DNA from: Candidatus Thiodiazotropha sp. (ex Codakia rugifera)
GTDB lineage: Bacteria; Pseudomonadota; Gammaproteobacteria; Chromatiales; Chromatiaceae
Assembly: GCA_025656675.1 (NCBI GenBank)
Contig: JAHXHN010000002.1
Coordinates: 599,302 to 663,301, forward strand
DNA: 64,000 bases
Reading direction: 5' to 3'
The position numbers and the translations under genes were made by a program. Every line of letters starts with the position of its first letter. The stretch's first letter is position 1. This document shows, piece after piece, positions 19,234 to 28,927 of the stretch. The notes beneath the pieces were generated by a model. The model searched no databases, had not been told where the DNA came from, and saw only the letters and a program-made list of their open reading frames with translations.

Positions 19234-22200
19234 ATGGAAGCCCCTTTCATTCATCTTCGTGTTCATTCTGAGTACTCCCTCGTCGACGGGTTGGTGCGTG
19301 TCAAACCCTTGGTGAAGCAGGTGGCTGAGGGTGGTATTCCGGCGGTGGCACTGACCGATCAGTCCAACCTGTTTGCCCTGGTGCGTTTCTATCAGGCAGC
19401 GCTGGCGGCCGGCGTCAAACCAATTGCCGGCGTTGATGTCTGGATTCGTAACCCAGAGGATGTCAATACGCCCTATCGTCTGGTGTTGTTGGTCCAGAAT
19501 CAGGCCGGTTATCAAAATTTGACCCGATTGGTATCACGCAGCTACCGGGAGGGACAACATCTCGGTCGTCCTCTCATGGAGCGCGAATGGCTAACCGGAA
19601 ACACCGAAGGCCTGATCGCCCTCTCTGCAGGTCGTCAGGGTGATGTCGGTCGGGCCTTGCTGGCAGGTAACCAGGCTGAGGCCGAACAACTGCTCAACCA
19701 CTGGTTGGAGCTGTTCGGGGACCGGTATTACCTGGAGTTGCATCGTACAGGCCGAGCTGAAGAGGAGCGATGTCTCCACGATAGCGTCGCTTTGGCCGCT
19801 GACTACGGTGTACCGGTAGTGGCGACCAATGATGTGCACTTTCTGCACGCTGAAGACTTTGATGCCCATGAAGTCCGGGTCTGTATTCATGAAGGCCGTA
19901 CCCTCGATGATCCCAGACGTCCCAGACACTATAGTGAACAGCAGTATTTGCGCACCCCTGAGGAGATGTGTGAGCTGTTCGCCGACATCCCTGAGGCAGT
20001 GGCGAATACTGTCGAGATTGCCAAGCGCTGCACGATCGAGTTGACCCTGGGTAAAAACTTTCTCCCCGATTTCCCTATCCCCGAGGGGATGACGATCGAC
20101 CAGTTTCTGGCTGCTGAATCACGCAAAGGGCTGGAGTGGCGACTGCAGCGTATCTTCGATGCCCAATCCGCCGACTTTGTTGAACAGCGAAAGGTCTACG
20201 ATGAACGTCTGCAGGTTGAACTGGATGTTATCAACAGTATGGGCTTTCCCGGTTATTTTCTTATCGTTGCCGATTTTATCCAGTGGGCCAAGGATAGTGA
20301 TATTCCGGTCGGTCCGGGTCGTGGGTCCGGCGCCGGTTCATTGGTGGCCTATGTACTGAAGATCACCGACCTCGATCCCATCGAACATGAGTTGCTGTTC
20401 GAGCGATTCCTCAACCCGGAACGTGTCTCCATGCCCGATTTCGATGTCGATTTCTGTATGGACAAACGTGATCAGGTGATCGATTACGTTGCTCAGCGCT
20501 ATGGCCGTGATTCGGTTTCGCAGATCATTACCTACGGTTCGATGGCAGCCAAGGCTGTGGTACGCGACGTGGGTCGGGTGCTGGGTCATCCTTACGGTTT
20601 CACCGACCGGGTGGCGAAGATGATTCCCTTCGAAATCGGTATGACCCTCGACAAGGCGCTGGTGGAGAGCGACGATCTGAAACAGGCTTACGGCACCGAC
20701 GAGGAGGTGGGTGAACTGATCGATATGGCCAAAAAGCTGGAAGGCTGTGCCCGCAATGCCGGTAAACATGCCGGTGGGGTGGTCATATCTCCAGGTCTGT
20801 TGACCGATTTCACACCACTCTATTGTGAAGAGAATGGTGAGGGATTGGTGACCCAGTTCGACAAGGACGATGTGGAGAAGGTCGGGCTGGTGAAGTTCGA
20901 CTTTCTAGGCTTACGTACCCTGACCATCGTCGACTGGGCGCTCAAGGCAGTCAATGCGGAGCGTGCAAAACAGGGTCAGGAACCGATCGATATCAATACC
21001 ATTCCGATGGATGATGAGGCCTCCTTCCGATTACTCAAAAGTGCAGAGACCACAGCGGTGTTCCAGTTGGAATCCCGTGGAATGAAGGAGCTGATCAAGA
21101 AACTACAACCTGACTGTTTCGATGATATTACAGCACTGGTGGCGCTGTTTCGTCCCGGACCGCTGCAGTCCGGGATGGTAGATGACTTTATCAACCGTAA
21201 ACATGGACGGGCCAAGGTGGCCTATCCACACCCTGATCTGGAACCGATCCTTAAGCCTACCTACGGCGTTATCCTCTATCAGGAACAGGTCATGCAGATT
21301 GCCCAGGTCCTGGCAGGCTACTCATTGGGTGGTGCTGATCTGCTGCGTCGGGCGATGGGCAAGAAAAAGCCTGAGGAGATGGCCAAACAGGGTGAGATAT
21401 TTCGTAAGGGTGCCGTGGAGCGGGGTGTGGAGGAGGAGACAGCGACCTATATCTTCGACCTGATGGAGAAATTTGCCGGCTACGGTTTTAATAAATCCCA
21501 CTCTGCCGCTTATGCGTTAGTCTCCTATCAAACCATGTGGCTCAAAGCCCACTACCCGGCGGCCTTTATGGCTGCGGTCTGTTCAGCCGATATGGACAAC
21601 ACCGACAAGGTAGTGCCGTTGATCGAGGAGTGTCGGCGTATGCAGCTCAAGGTGGAGGCTCCCCAGGTCAATCTTTCTGAATACAAATTCATCGATGCCG
21701 ATGTTCAGACTGTCGTCTATGGTCTTGGGGCTATAAAAGGGGTGGGTGAGTCTGCTATCGAGTCAGTGATTCATGAGCGCAAATCCAACGGCCTCTACCA
21801 GGATCTCTTCAGTTTCTGTCGACGTATCGATCTACGTAAGGTCAATCGACGGGTACTGGAGTCATTGATTCGTGCCGGGGCACTTGACGGTCTGGGTGCC
21901 AATCGAGCAACCCTGATGTTGCAACTGCCTCTGGCGCTCAAGCTCTCGGAGCAACACCATGCCATGCAGGCTGTCGGTCAGAATGACCTGTTCGGTATGG
22001 GTGACCCACAGCCAGCTGAGGCGAGTCACGCCCAGGTCATTCCGAACGATGTGGACGAATGGGAGGAAGAGCAGCGCCTGCAGGGCGAGAAAGAGACCCT
22101 CGGTCTTTATCTGACCGGCCACCCCATCGACCGCTATGCCGAAGAGCTATGCCACATCAGCAGCAGCCGTATCGGTGATCTCAGTCTCGATACCTCACCG

Positions 22201-22782
22201 GTACCGGGTCAGCGGCGTCGTGGCGTGCCTGTGGTGGTTACAGGGCTGGTTGTCAGTGCCAGCCATCGCCAGACACAACGAGGGCGCATGGGAACCCTGG
22301 TCTTGGATGATCGCAGTGGACGTATTGAGTGCACCCTATTCAGTGAAGCTTATGAGCAACACCGCGAGCTGATTGCAGCTGACAATATCCTTGTGGTTTC
22401 AGGTAGTCTGAACTACGACGAATTTCGTGGTGGACTGAGTATCCGTGCCGATAATATACTGACTTTCGAGCAAGCCCGTTCACACTATGCGGGACTGTTA
22501 AATGTCAACCTAACGCTTAACGGTCTCGATGCAGCGGTATTCAGTGTGAAACTTCAACAGATACTCACTCCCTTTCGTGGTGGTACCACCGGTATACGGT
22601 TGCATTATCAGACTGCCGTAGCCAGTGGCGATATTCAACTGGGCAAGGAGTGGCAGGTCAATCCAACCGATGAATTACTGCGTCGATTGGAGCAGTTTTT
22701 CGGTCCTGGCTCTGTGCGTGTCGGTTATCGTAATTCCACAGTACAGTCGAGTCGAGTGAGTAACCGGAAAGCCGCACATTGA
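19234..22782 (+). CDS. dnaE: DNA polymerase III alpha subunit
   Basis: Replicative polymerase (C family, DnaE1). 1182 residues, slightly longer than E. coli (1160). N-terminal PHP domain (FIHLRVHSEYSLVDG), polymerase palm with VGPGRGSGAGSLVAYVL and the Asp residues of MPDFDVDFCMDKRD, then fingers with the NKSHSAAYALVSYQT motif. A helix-hairpin-helix region follows near residue 830, and the C-terminal OB fold lies around residues 990-1080. Position between rnhB and accA is standard. Confidence 0.98.
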   Translation: MEAPFIHLRVHSEYSLVDGLVRVKPLVKQVAEGGIPAVALTDQSNLFALVRFYQAALAAGVKPIAGVDVWIRNPEDVNTPYRLVLLVQNQAGYQNLTRLVSRSYREGQHLGRPLMEREWLTGNTEGLIALSAGRQGDVGRALLAGNQAEAEQLLNHWLELFGDRYYLELHRTGRAEEERCLHDSVALAADYGVPVVATNDVHFLHAEDFDAHEVRVCIHEGRTLDDPRRPRHYSEQQYLRTPEEMCELFADIPEAVANTVEIAKRCTIELTLGKNFLPDFPIPEGMTIDQFLAAESRKGLEWRLQRIFDAQSADFVEQRKVYDERLQVELDVINSMGFPGYFLIVADFIQWAKDSDIPVGPGRGSGAGSLVAYVLKITDLDPIEHELLFERFLNPERVSMPDFDVDFCMDKRDQVIDYVAQRYGRDSVSQIITYGSMAAKAVVRDVGRVLGHPYGFTDRVAKMIPFEIGMTLDKALVESDDLKQAYGTDEEVGELIDMAKKLEGCARNAGKHAGGVVISPGLLTDFTPLYCEENGEGLVTQFDKDDVEKVGLVKFDFLGLRTLTIVDWALKAVNAERAKQGQEPIDINTIPMDDEASFRLLKSAETTAVFQLESRGMKELIKKLQPDCFDDITALVALFRPGPLQSGMVDDFINRKHGRAKVAYPHPDLEPILKPTYGVILYQEQVMQIAQVLAGYSLGGADLLRRAMGKKKPEEMAKQGEIFRKGAVERGVEEETATYIFDLMEKFAGYGFNKSHSAAYALVSYQTMWLKAHYPAAFMAAVCSADMDNTDKVVPLIEECRRMQLKVEAPQVNLSEYKFIDADVQTVVYGLGAIKGVGESAIESVIHERKSNGLYQDLFSFCRRIDLRKVNRRVLESLIRAGALDGLGANRATLMLQLPLALKLSEQHHAMQAVGQNDLFGMGDPQPAEASHAQVIPNDVDEWEEEQRLQGEKETLGLYLTGHPIDRYAEELCHISSSRIGDLSLDTSPVPGQRRRGVPVVVTGLVVSASHRQTQRGRMGTLVLDDRSGRIECTLFSEAYEQHRELIAADNILVVSGSLNYDEFRGGLSIRADNILTFEQARSHYAGLLNVNLTLNGLDAAVFSVKLQQILTPFRGGTTGIRLHYQTAVASGDIQLGKEWQVNPTDELLRRLEQFFGPGSVRVGYRNSTVQSSRVSNRKAAH

Positions 22783-22818
22783 CTATCCTAACGTTTTTGA
22801 ATCCGGTATATTCCGCCC

Positions 22819-23778
22819 ATGGATCTGAACTTTCTAGAATTCGAACAACCCATCGCAGAACTCGAGGCCAAGATCGAAGAGCTTCGACTGGTCGGCAGCG
22901 ACAATGAGATCAATATTCAGGATGAGATTGCACGTCTGGAGAATAAGTGCCAGACGTTGACTGAATCGATCTTCTCCAATCTCAAACCCTGGGACATCTC
23001 ACAGCTTTCCCGACATCCTCAGCGACCCTATGTACTCGACTATATCGACCGGATATTCGATGAGTTTCATGAACTGCATGGTGACCGGGCCTTTGCTGAC
23101 GATCACGCCATCATAGGTGGTGTTGCACGCCTCGAGGGTCGTCCGGTGATGGTGATCGGCCACCAGAAGGGCAGAGACACCAAAGATAAACTCTACCGAA
23201 ATTTCGGAATGCCTCGTCCAGAGGGATATCGCAAGGCCTTGCGTTTGATGGAGCTGGCGGAACGATTCAAATTACCGATATTAACCTTCATTGATACCCC
23301 AGGTGCCTATCCAGGTGTGGGTGCAGAAGAACGAGGCCAGAGTGAGGCCATTGCGCGCAATCTCAAAATCATGTCTGGATTACGTACCCCGATACTTTGT
23401 ACGGTAATCGGTGAGGGTGGCTCAGGTGGTGCATTGGCGATTGGTGTTGGTGATCGCATCGTCATGTTGCAGTACAGCACCTATTCGGTGATCTCTCCCG
23501 AAGGTTGTGCGTCGATCCTCTGGAAGAGTGCGGAGAAGGCATCGTTGGCGGCCGAGGCGATGGGAATCACCTCCGACAAATTAAAGGAGCTGGACCTGAT
23601 TGATGAGATCGTACCGGAACCACTGGGCGGTGCCCATCGTGATATCGAGACCATGGCCAAGAACCTAAAACATGCCCTGATTGAGGGGCTGGACAACATC
23701 ACCAGTATGGCCATCGACAAGCTGCTTGATACCCGCTATCAACGGCTTATGCAGTATGGTCAATTCTCCGGGGATTGA
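22819..23778 (+). CDS. accA: Acetyl-CoA carboxylase carboxyltransferase subunit alpha
   Basis: With AccD forms the carboxyltransferase that makes malonyl-CoA. 319 residues, the normal length. Conserved [37 protein letters not shown] and the oxyanion-forming [15 protein letters not shown] are present. 36 bp after dnaE, probably in the same transcript. Confidence 0.98.
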   Translation: MDLNFLEFEQPIAELEAKIEELRLVGSDNEINIQDEIARLENKCQTLTESIFSNLKPWDISQLSRHPQRPYVLDYIDRIFDEFHELHGDRAFADDHAIIGGVARLEGRPVMVIGHQKGRDTKDKLYRNFGMPRPEGYRKALRLMELAERFKLPILTFIDTPGAYPGVGAEERGQSEAIARNLKIMSGLRTPILCTVIGEGGSGGALAIGVGDRIVMLQYSTYSVISPEGCASILWKSAEKASLAAEAMGITSDKLKELDLIDEIVPEPLGGAHRDIETMAKNLKHALIEGLDNITSMAIDKLLDTRYQRLMQYGQFSGD

Positions 23779-23804
23779 CCGGTCTCTGATTGCCGGGAAC
23801 CTCT

Positions 23805-25142
23805 GTGACCCTCACAGCACCCCGACTACTTGATACCCTCAAGCAACTGCCACAGGCATCCTGTTGCCATCTTGCCTTCAGTGGCGGGCTTGATTCCTGT
23901 GTACTGCTCCATCTACTAGCAGAGCTCCGGCCGCAACTGCCTTATAAGCTGCGGGCAATCCATGTGCATCATGGCTTGCAGGCAGAGGCCGGAGCGTGGC
24001 AGCGTCATTGTGAAAACATCTGTGAGTCTTACAACATCCCGTTGGACAATGTGCAGTTGACCCTATCGCCAACCGCTGGGGAGAGTATCGAGGCAGTTGC
24101 GAGAGAGGCCCGTTATCAGGCCTTTGCGGATTGTATGGGTGAAGGTGACCTGCTGCTGACAGCGCAACATCAGGATGATCAGGCGGAGACACTGCTACTG
24201 CAACTCCTACGTGGTAGTGGCCCGGCCGGTCTGGCAGCGATGCCGCTACTGGCCCGTTTCGAACCGGGTTGGCTTGCCAGACCTCTGTTACAGGTTTCCC
24301 GGCTAACACTGGAGGCCTATGCGCAGCATCATGCCTTAACCTGGTATGAAGACCCCTCTAATCAAAATCTGCGCTTTGATCGAAACTTTATCCGCCATCA
24401 GGTCATGCCTCTGCTGAGATCGCGCTGGCCAGCCGCTTCGATGACCCTGTCCCGTGCCGCTAGATTCAGTGGCGAATTATTAACCTTAGTGAGGGAGGAG
24501 GCTGAAGAGGACCTGGCCAAAGCCCGGTATGGTGATTCAGACACCCTTTCGATAACTGCATTAAAGCAGCTTCACTCTGTTCGCTTGAGGAATTTGCTGA
24601 GACATTGGATTGCCGCCTCTGGCGCAACCATGCCCAACTCAAAAAAGCTGGCACGTATTGAGCTGGAGTCGGTTCATGGACGTATCGATACAGTGCCGCT
24701 GATTACCTGGGGTGGATGGGAGGTACGACGTTATCGTGATCAGCTGTTTTTGGGCCCTGTCCGTCCAGCAACTGACCCTATGGGTATATTGCCCTGGCCC
24801 GATAAACAGTTGCTGGAACTACCTGATGGATTGGGCCGGTTGATCGTGGAGCCCTCTACCGTGGGGATTTGTGCGGCTCGTTGGCGGCAAGGCGAGGTGG
24901 AAGTGCGATTCCGTCGTGGGGGAGAGCGTTGTCAACCGGCAGGCCAAGCACATCATCGCCCGTTGAAAAAGCTCTTACAAGAGTGGCATGTGCCACCCTG
25001 GGAGAGAGGCCGGCTCCCCCTGATCTATTTAGATGGAGTCCTGGCTGCAATTCCGGGTCGGATCAATTGCCAATCTTGCATGGCTCACCCCGGTAAGGAA
25101 GCCATTCAGGTGCGCTGGGAAGCAACTGTTCATTCAGAATGA
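23805..25142 (+). CDS. tilS: tRNA(Ile)-lysidine synthase
   Basis: Modifies C34 of the CAU-anticodon tRNA-Ile to lysidine, so that it reads AUA. The ATP-pyrophosphatase loop SGGLDSCVLLHLL lies near residue 25, then HVHHGLQAEAG, QHQDDQAETLLLQLLRGSG and the C-terminal substrate domain to residue 445. I use GTG 23805 (VTLTAPRLLD); a TTG at 23790 is also in frame, and neither has a clear ribosome site. It follows accA as in other gammaproteobacteria. Convergent with cnoX. Confidence 0.95.
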   Translation: MTLTAPRLLDTLKQLPQASCCHLAFSGGLDSCVLLHLLAELRPQLPYKLRAIHVHHGLQAEAGAWQRHCENICESYNIPLDNVQLTLSPTAGESIEAVAREARYQAFADCMGEGDLLLTAQHQDDQAETLLLQLLRGSGPAGLAAMPLLARFEPGWLARPLLQVSRLTLEAYAQHHALTWYEDPSNQNLRFDRNFIRHQVMPLLRSRWPAASMTLSRAARFSGELLTLVREEAEEDLAKARYGDSDTLSITALKQLHSVRLRNLLRHWIAASGATMPNSKKLARIELESVHGRIDTVPLITWGGWEVRRYRDQLFLGPVRPATDPMGILPWPDKQLLELPDGLGRLIVEPSTVGICAARWRQGEVEVRFRRGGERCQPAGQAHHRPLKKLLQEWHVPPWERGRLPLIYLDGVLAAIPGRINCQSCMAHPGKEAIQVRWEATVHSE

Positions 25143-25252
25143 GAGTGATTCGAATCGCGTGTCTGGTCATTCGAGCGGTGTGGCTCTGCCCCACCATCAA
25201 TCCGATTTTGAGCTGAGTAGCGTCTATTTGTGGTCTCTTATTACTATTTAAT

Positions 25253-26116
25253 TTAGTGAAGAAAGTTAAACATCCTATTGCGGTACCGCTTCACCAATTC
25301 ACCCTGCCCCTCAAGCATATCGAAAATACGCAACATCTCCCGCTGTGCTGCGTTGTCACCGTAGCTGCGATCCTTCTGCAATAGCGTTAGCAGAAGCTCC
25401 AATGCATGTTCATAATCATTCTCCATGATCTTATGAGATGCCAGTTGATGCAGGGCTTCACTGTCAGCTGGATTGTCCTTGAGTCTTGCCTCCAGCACTT
25501 CAGCCGGTGGGTTGTCAGCCGTTGCTCGATCAAACTGAATCCGCGCCAACATGGAGAGCACTTCGGGTTTGTTCTTTTCCTCATCCGGTAGGGCTTGTAG
25601 TAATTTTTCGGCCTCTTCCAACTTTCCGAGGGTGGCCATGTAGCGGGCATAGGATAGTCTGATACGAGGATTCTCGGGATCGCTGTCACTCACCTGTTTA
25701 AGCAGCACACCGGCAGACTCAACATCTCCCTGCAGCAACAGGGCATCGGCTTGATCAATCAGAGCATCTGATTCTCGTGGGATATGTTTGTTCAGGAATT
25801 GGCGTACCTCCGCTTCCGGAAGGGCGCCCATGAACTCATCCACTACCTCACCGTTATGGAACAGCTTGACACTTGGAATGCTGCGGATCTGGAAATGGGT
25901 GGCCAATTGCTGCTGTTCCTCGGTATTGACCTTTGCCAGGATAAATTGACCCCGGTAGTCATCAGCCAGTTTTGCCAACAGTGGCATCAATGTCTTGCAG
26001 GGATTACACCATTCGGCCCAGAAATCGACCAACACCGGACAATTCATGGAGTTTTCCAGGACCACCTGCTGAAAATTCTCTACAGTGACTTCAAAGATAT
26101 AGGGTGAGTCCGACAT
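25253..26116 (-). CDS. cnoX: CnoX/YbbN-type thioredoxin-TPR co-chaperone
   Basis: Thioredoxin domain (residues 1-110) joined to a TPR-like helical C-terminal domain (about 120-287), the layout of CnoX/YbbN, which guards GroEL and DnaK clients from over-oxidation. The active site is WAEWCNPCK (Cys37, Cys40). E. coli YbbN has lost one of these cysteines, so this protein may keep disulfide-exchange activity. I start it at MSDSPYIFEVTVENF (ATG at 26114-26116); the frame is open 82 codons further, but that part does not look like protein of this family. It diverges from trxC across 127 bp. Confidence 0.93.
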   Translation of the reverse strand: MSDSPYIFEVTVENFQQVVLENSMNCPVLVDFWAEWCNPCKTLMPLLAKLADDYRGQFILAKVNTEEQQQLATHFQIRSIPSVKLFHNGEVVDEFMGALPEAEVRQFLNKHIPRESDALIDQADALLLQGDVESAGVLLKQVSDSDPENPRIRLSYARYMATLGKLEEAEKLLQALPDEEKNKPEVLSMLARIQFDRATADNPPAEVLEARLKDNPADSEALHQLASHKIMENDYEHALELLLTLLQKDRSYGDNAAQREMLRIFDMLEGQGELVKRYRNRMFNFLH

Positions 26117-26243
26117 CTTGTAGATGCTCCTGTGTGTCATGTTATCGGGCGCTATTATACTGAATTCGAGATGAAATAAAGGACTTGAAATCGACCGGGT
26201 GTCTCCCCATTTAAAGGTAGATAACAGAGCTGGAAATTGAGTT

Positions 26244-26684
26244 ATGAATGAAGCATTACATATCGTCTGTCCACACTGTGACGGCATCAACCGGGTACCT
26301 GGCACCAGACTGAGCGATGGAGCAAATTGTGGTAAATGCCACCAGCCCCTGTTTTCTGGCAATCCCCTGGCACTGGATGAGAGGCGTTTCTTACGCCATT
26401 CACAAAAAAGCGATATCCCACTGCTTATTGATTTCTGGGCGCCATGGTGCGGACCCTGCCAAATGATGGCGCCAGCCTTCGAGCAGGCGGCCGTTCAGTT
26501 GGAACCTTCAGTCCGGTTAATCAAGGTGAATACTGAAGAAGCACAACAGTTGGGAGCACGTTACGGCATACGCAGCATTCCGACCTTGATGTTGATGCAG
26601 AAGGGGCGGGAGATCGCCCGCCAGGCAGGGGCAATGGACCAGGGGGGTATTGTGCGGTGGACTCATGAGCAGTTGAAGAGATAG
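26244..26684 (+). CDS. trxC: Thioredoxin 2 (TrxC) with N-terminal zinc ribbon
   Basis: Cytoplasmic disulfide reductase. 146 residues. Two CxxC pairs (Cys9/12 and Cys29/32) form the zinc ribbon specific to TrxC, followed by the thioredoxin fold with FWAPWCGPCQMM (Cys69, Cys72) and cis-Pro in RSIPTLML. It is transcribed divergently from cnoX, pairing two thioredoxin-fold stress proteins. Its end marks the boundary with the integron-like island. Confidence 0.96.
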   Translation: MNEALHIVCPHCDGINRVPGTRLSDGANCGKCHQPLFSGNPLALDERRFLRHSQKSDIPLLIDFWAPWCGPCQMMAPAFEQAAVQLEPSVRLIKVNTEEAQQLGARYGIRSIPTLMLMQKGREIARQAGAMDQGGIVRWTHEQLKR

Positions 26685-26940
26685 GAGATGGCAATAACGT
26701 ATTATTATCCATCTTTCTTCTTTCTCCAGTTATTTCCTTGCTCCGAACTATTAAAGTCGAAAACTCCGTGCTTTGTATGGCGGTAGTTTCTTGTATTCGA
26801 CTATGTAAGGGCGGTAGATACAAGTCACCTGGAGCCAGTGGGCTTTAATCATCTTATTTACCTCTACGGCTATAAGCGGAAGTCCAGGTCACAATAAGAA
26901 TTACAACCTGGTTACTCAAAAGCAGACGTAAACTCCCATC
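26685..26940. other. Non-coding boundary between trxC and the integrase relic
   Basis: I find no credible gene. A 32-codon minus-strand open stretch exists, but nothing recommends it. This is where the missing C-terminal catalytic domain of the integrase would be expected; no R-H-R-Y boxes can be read in any minus-strand frame. Confidence 0.5.
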
Positions 26941-27640
26941 TTACTCAATTCTATCCAGTGGCCTTTCAAGGACGCGAGAGAAGAAAAAGACTAAGGTATT
27001 GATGGCAAGTCACTGCATTGCCCCAGAAACCTTGCGGTTTATCGCTAAATGTTCTAAAAAGAAGCCAGTTCAATTTCTCTGCAGTCACAGGGATGCTTTT
27101 CGGAATGGAACACAAGGAAATGGTTAATCCAAGCAAGATAGCTTTTCTCGGTGTTGGGAGAATAATCAGATATTCTCATGAAAATCAGGTATTTCTGATA
27201 AATATCCGGGAAATTCTTGGCAAATCTGTTTCTAGGATCGTTCACTGTCTTCTCAATCAATTCGTAGCACCTAGCCAGGGTAGGATGATCCCTCCCAAGG
27301 ACTTTGGCACCGGAAAACCAGTGGTCCCACTCAATCTGGTTAACCCAGGGCAATTTCAGGTAGTGACAGTAAAGGAGTCTCAGTGCGTCGATTTTTTGCC
27401 TGAACTGCCATTCATTAACATGAGGATTTCTCCCGAGATGACTCAGCCAGGCGTCAACAGACGCGATGGAATGTTCCTTGAGTCGCGTGTTGGGATGGTC
27501 GTCAATGAATATCTCGATATGTCGCCGATACCAAGGCGTCGTCGCTCTGGAATGCGAAAGAGCTTCAGTACATCACTGTATTTATTCCAGAAATACTCAA
27601 TTCCTGGGTCTGTGGAAGGTTCTCTTTTTCCATGAGACAT
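26941..27640 (-). pseudogene. Integron-type tyrosine recombinase, broken and truncated
   Basis: Read on the minus strand from about 27640 (MSHGKREPSTDPGIEYFWNK). The first frame runs to IPERRR and then needs one missing base near 27538 to continue as WYRRHIEIFIDDHPNTRLKE. The second frame continues past LRLLYCHYLKLPWVNQIEWD to the core-binding domain, which reads YLIFMRISDYSPNTEKSYL. A second one-base loss in a T-run near 27057 is needed before FLEHLAINRKVSGAMQ. Next come a TGA (27010-27012), LAINTLVFFFSRVLERPLDRIE, and a TAA at 26941-26943. The core-binding part is strongly integron-integrase-like. About 190 extra residues precede it and look like a second SAM-like domain. The catalytic domain is absent, so no recombinase can be made. 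It lies on the opposite strand to, and ahead of, the cassette array, as an intI gene should. Confidence 0.8.
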
Positions 27641-27783
27641 GCCGCTCCATGCGATTAGACTCGATTGAGAACAAAGATAGAACATTAGGCGGCATAACAC
27701 AATATTTGGAGCCGGCGGCATAACGCGATAATAAGAGTCGGCAATTTAATCACTTGTTATGCATAAAAATGGAATAGGTAGCG
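27641..27783. promoter_or_regulatory. attI-like recombination region
   Basis: Between the presumed intI start and the first cassette gene lie two copies of GGCGGCATAAC (27688-27698 and 27714-27724). The complementary core GTTATGC (27756-27762) stands just before the first gene. GCATAAC and GTTATGC are exact reverse complements. This is where attI and the cassette promoter would be. The assignment is by position and core sequence only. Confidence 0.45.
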
Positions 27784-28287
27784 ATGGATTCTCCTCCACC
27801 AATAATTGATTCATGCAAATTGCTTTTCTATGCAAGTAATGAAGATGATGTGACATTTACAGACCGTATAAGTCTATTTGTTGGTGGTAGCGGTGATGAA
27901 CTAAAACCTATTGGAGAAGTTCAAAATCTTGCGATTTCCAGAACTTATTATGAGCCACATGAATTCTTGCTTATGTTTTGTAAAGAGGATTGGGCTGTGA
28001 AAGGTGTAATTCCTTTCACAACAATTGAAGAAGCAAAAACCAAGGCAGAAAAAGGTTACAACGGTATTTCATCAAAATGGAAAATGAGTCCATATAACGA
28101 AGAAGATATCGATGATTTTCTTAGAGACGAATATGAGGTTGACCCAAAGTCCGAGTGGTGGACTACAATCTGTTCATTTTGTGGTAGAAAAGATACAGAG
28201 TTTTCGCGGTTACTAGAGGGTAAACATGCAGTTATATGTGAAGGCTGCGTTAATAAGTTTTATAAGGTATTCAACGAAAATGCATAA
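27784..28287 (+). CDS. Cassette protein with C-terminal ClpX-type C4 zinc finger
   Basis: 167 residues, function unknown. The C-terminal part (about residues 130-160) reads CSFCGRKDTEF, then VICEGCVNKFY. This is the CxxC...CxxC pattern of the ClpX zinc-binding domain, which in ClpX serves dimerisation and substrate or adaptor binding. No AAA+ domain is present. The N-terminal 125 residues are not recognised. A standalone finger could bind ClpX or a ClpX adaptor, but that is speculation. First gene after the attI-like region; its stop codon lies in the GCATAAC core of the next attC. Confidence 0.7.
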   Translation: MDSPPPIIDSCKLLFYASNEDDVTFTDRISLFVGGSGDELKPIGEVQNLAISRTYYEPHEFLLMFCKEDWAVKGVIPFTTIEEAKTKAEKGYNGISSKWKMSPYNEEDIDDFLRDEYEVDPKSEWWTTICSFCGRKDTEFSRLLEGKHAVICEGCVNKFYKVFNENA

Positions 28288-28344
28288 CCATTGGCTCCAG
28301 TGGATGCTCGCTTTCGCTCGCCCCACTGAGCCTGGTCGTTATAC
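28282..28344 (+). repeat. attC site 1
   Basis: 63 bp from GCATAAC (28282-28288) to GTTATAC (28338-28344). The inner arms GGCT-C-CAGTGG and CCACTGAGCC pair with one unpaired extra base, the hallmark of attC folding. The preceding stop codon is inside the 5' core. Confidence 0.75.
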
Positions 28345-28358
28345 AAATAGGAGAAGAA

Positions 28359-28817
28359 ATGGATAATTTGGGGATTTGGAAAACTATCAAGATAGGATTC
28401 TGGCTTGGGATCGGGTTCATTGTTCCCCAGTTAGTGGTTTTATACTCTGGTACCATGCTCACTATGTTGGCAATACCTTCAATGATGGAAGACTCGCTGG
28501 AGAATAATTCTCTATCGGAGTTTGACAAAACAAATCAGATTAAAGTCCTCGAGTATAGAGAAGAATTAAGCGGTAAGCAGTTGTTGATACTAGGATCCAT
28601 CAAAAATGAAGGGACAGGAAAGGCTAGTTCTATACGTCTTGAAGCAGAATTGCTAGATTCAGATGGAAGATTTGTATTTGAATGCTCAGAATATATAAAC
28701 AAAAAGCTCAAACCGGGGGAAACAGAATATTTTCAAATTAAATGTGGTTGTGGTGACACTGTTGCACCAGAGCATTCGAGTATCACTGTACGTGTGGTTT
28801 CGGCCAGCAATTATTAA
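28359..28817 (+). CDS. Membrane-anchored FxLYD-like cassette protein
   Basis: 152 residues. One N-terminal hydrophobic helix (about residues 10-32, SNIGFWLGIGF-like region) is followed by a periplasmic or extracytoplasmic Ig-like beta domain. That domain contains LLILGSIKNEGTGKASSIRL and LKPGETEYFQIKC, the pattern of FxLYD domains. The role of such proteins is unknown. AGGAGAAG lies just ahead of the ATG. Second cassette of the array. Confidence 0.65.
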   Translation: MDNLGIWKTIKIGFWLGIGFIVPQLVVLYSGTMLTMLAIPSMMEDSLENNSLSEFDKTNQIKVLEYREELSGKQLLILGSIKNEGTGKASSIRLEAELLDSDGRFVFECSEYINKKLKPGETEYFQIKCGCGDTVAPEHSSITVRVVSASNY

Positions 28818-28818
28818 T

Positions 28819-28905
28819 GAATAACCAGGGCGTTAACTCGAACCCTATAAAGCGGTGTTCGTTCCTCACACCACTTTATGGGTCCGGTTACGTCTGTCGT
28901 TAGCG
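28819..28905 (+). repeat. attC site 2
   Basis: 87 bp from GAATAAC (28819-28825) to GTTAGCG (28899-28905). A long hairpin forms from ACCC-T-ATAAAG-C-GGTGT and ACACC-A-CTTTATGGGT, with one bulged base and a mismatch. The outer cores match each other poorly, so this site may be partly degraded. Confidence 0.6.
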
Positions 28906-28927
28906 CTAATAAGGAAGGAAACAATAA

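Noticed and set aside
27018-27635. Open frame of 205 codons on the plus strand opposite the integrase relic
   Set aside because: The minus strand gives recognisable recombinase text over the same bases; the plus-strand protein has no domain, no ribosome site and odd composition.
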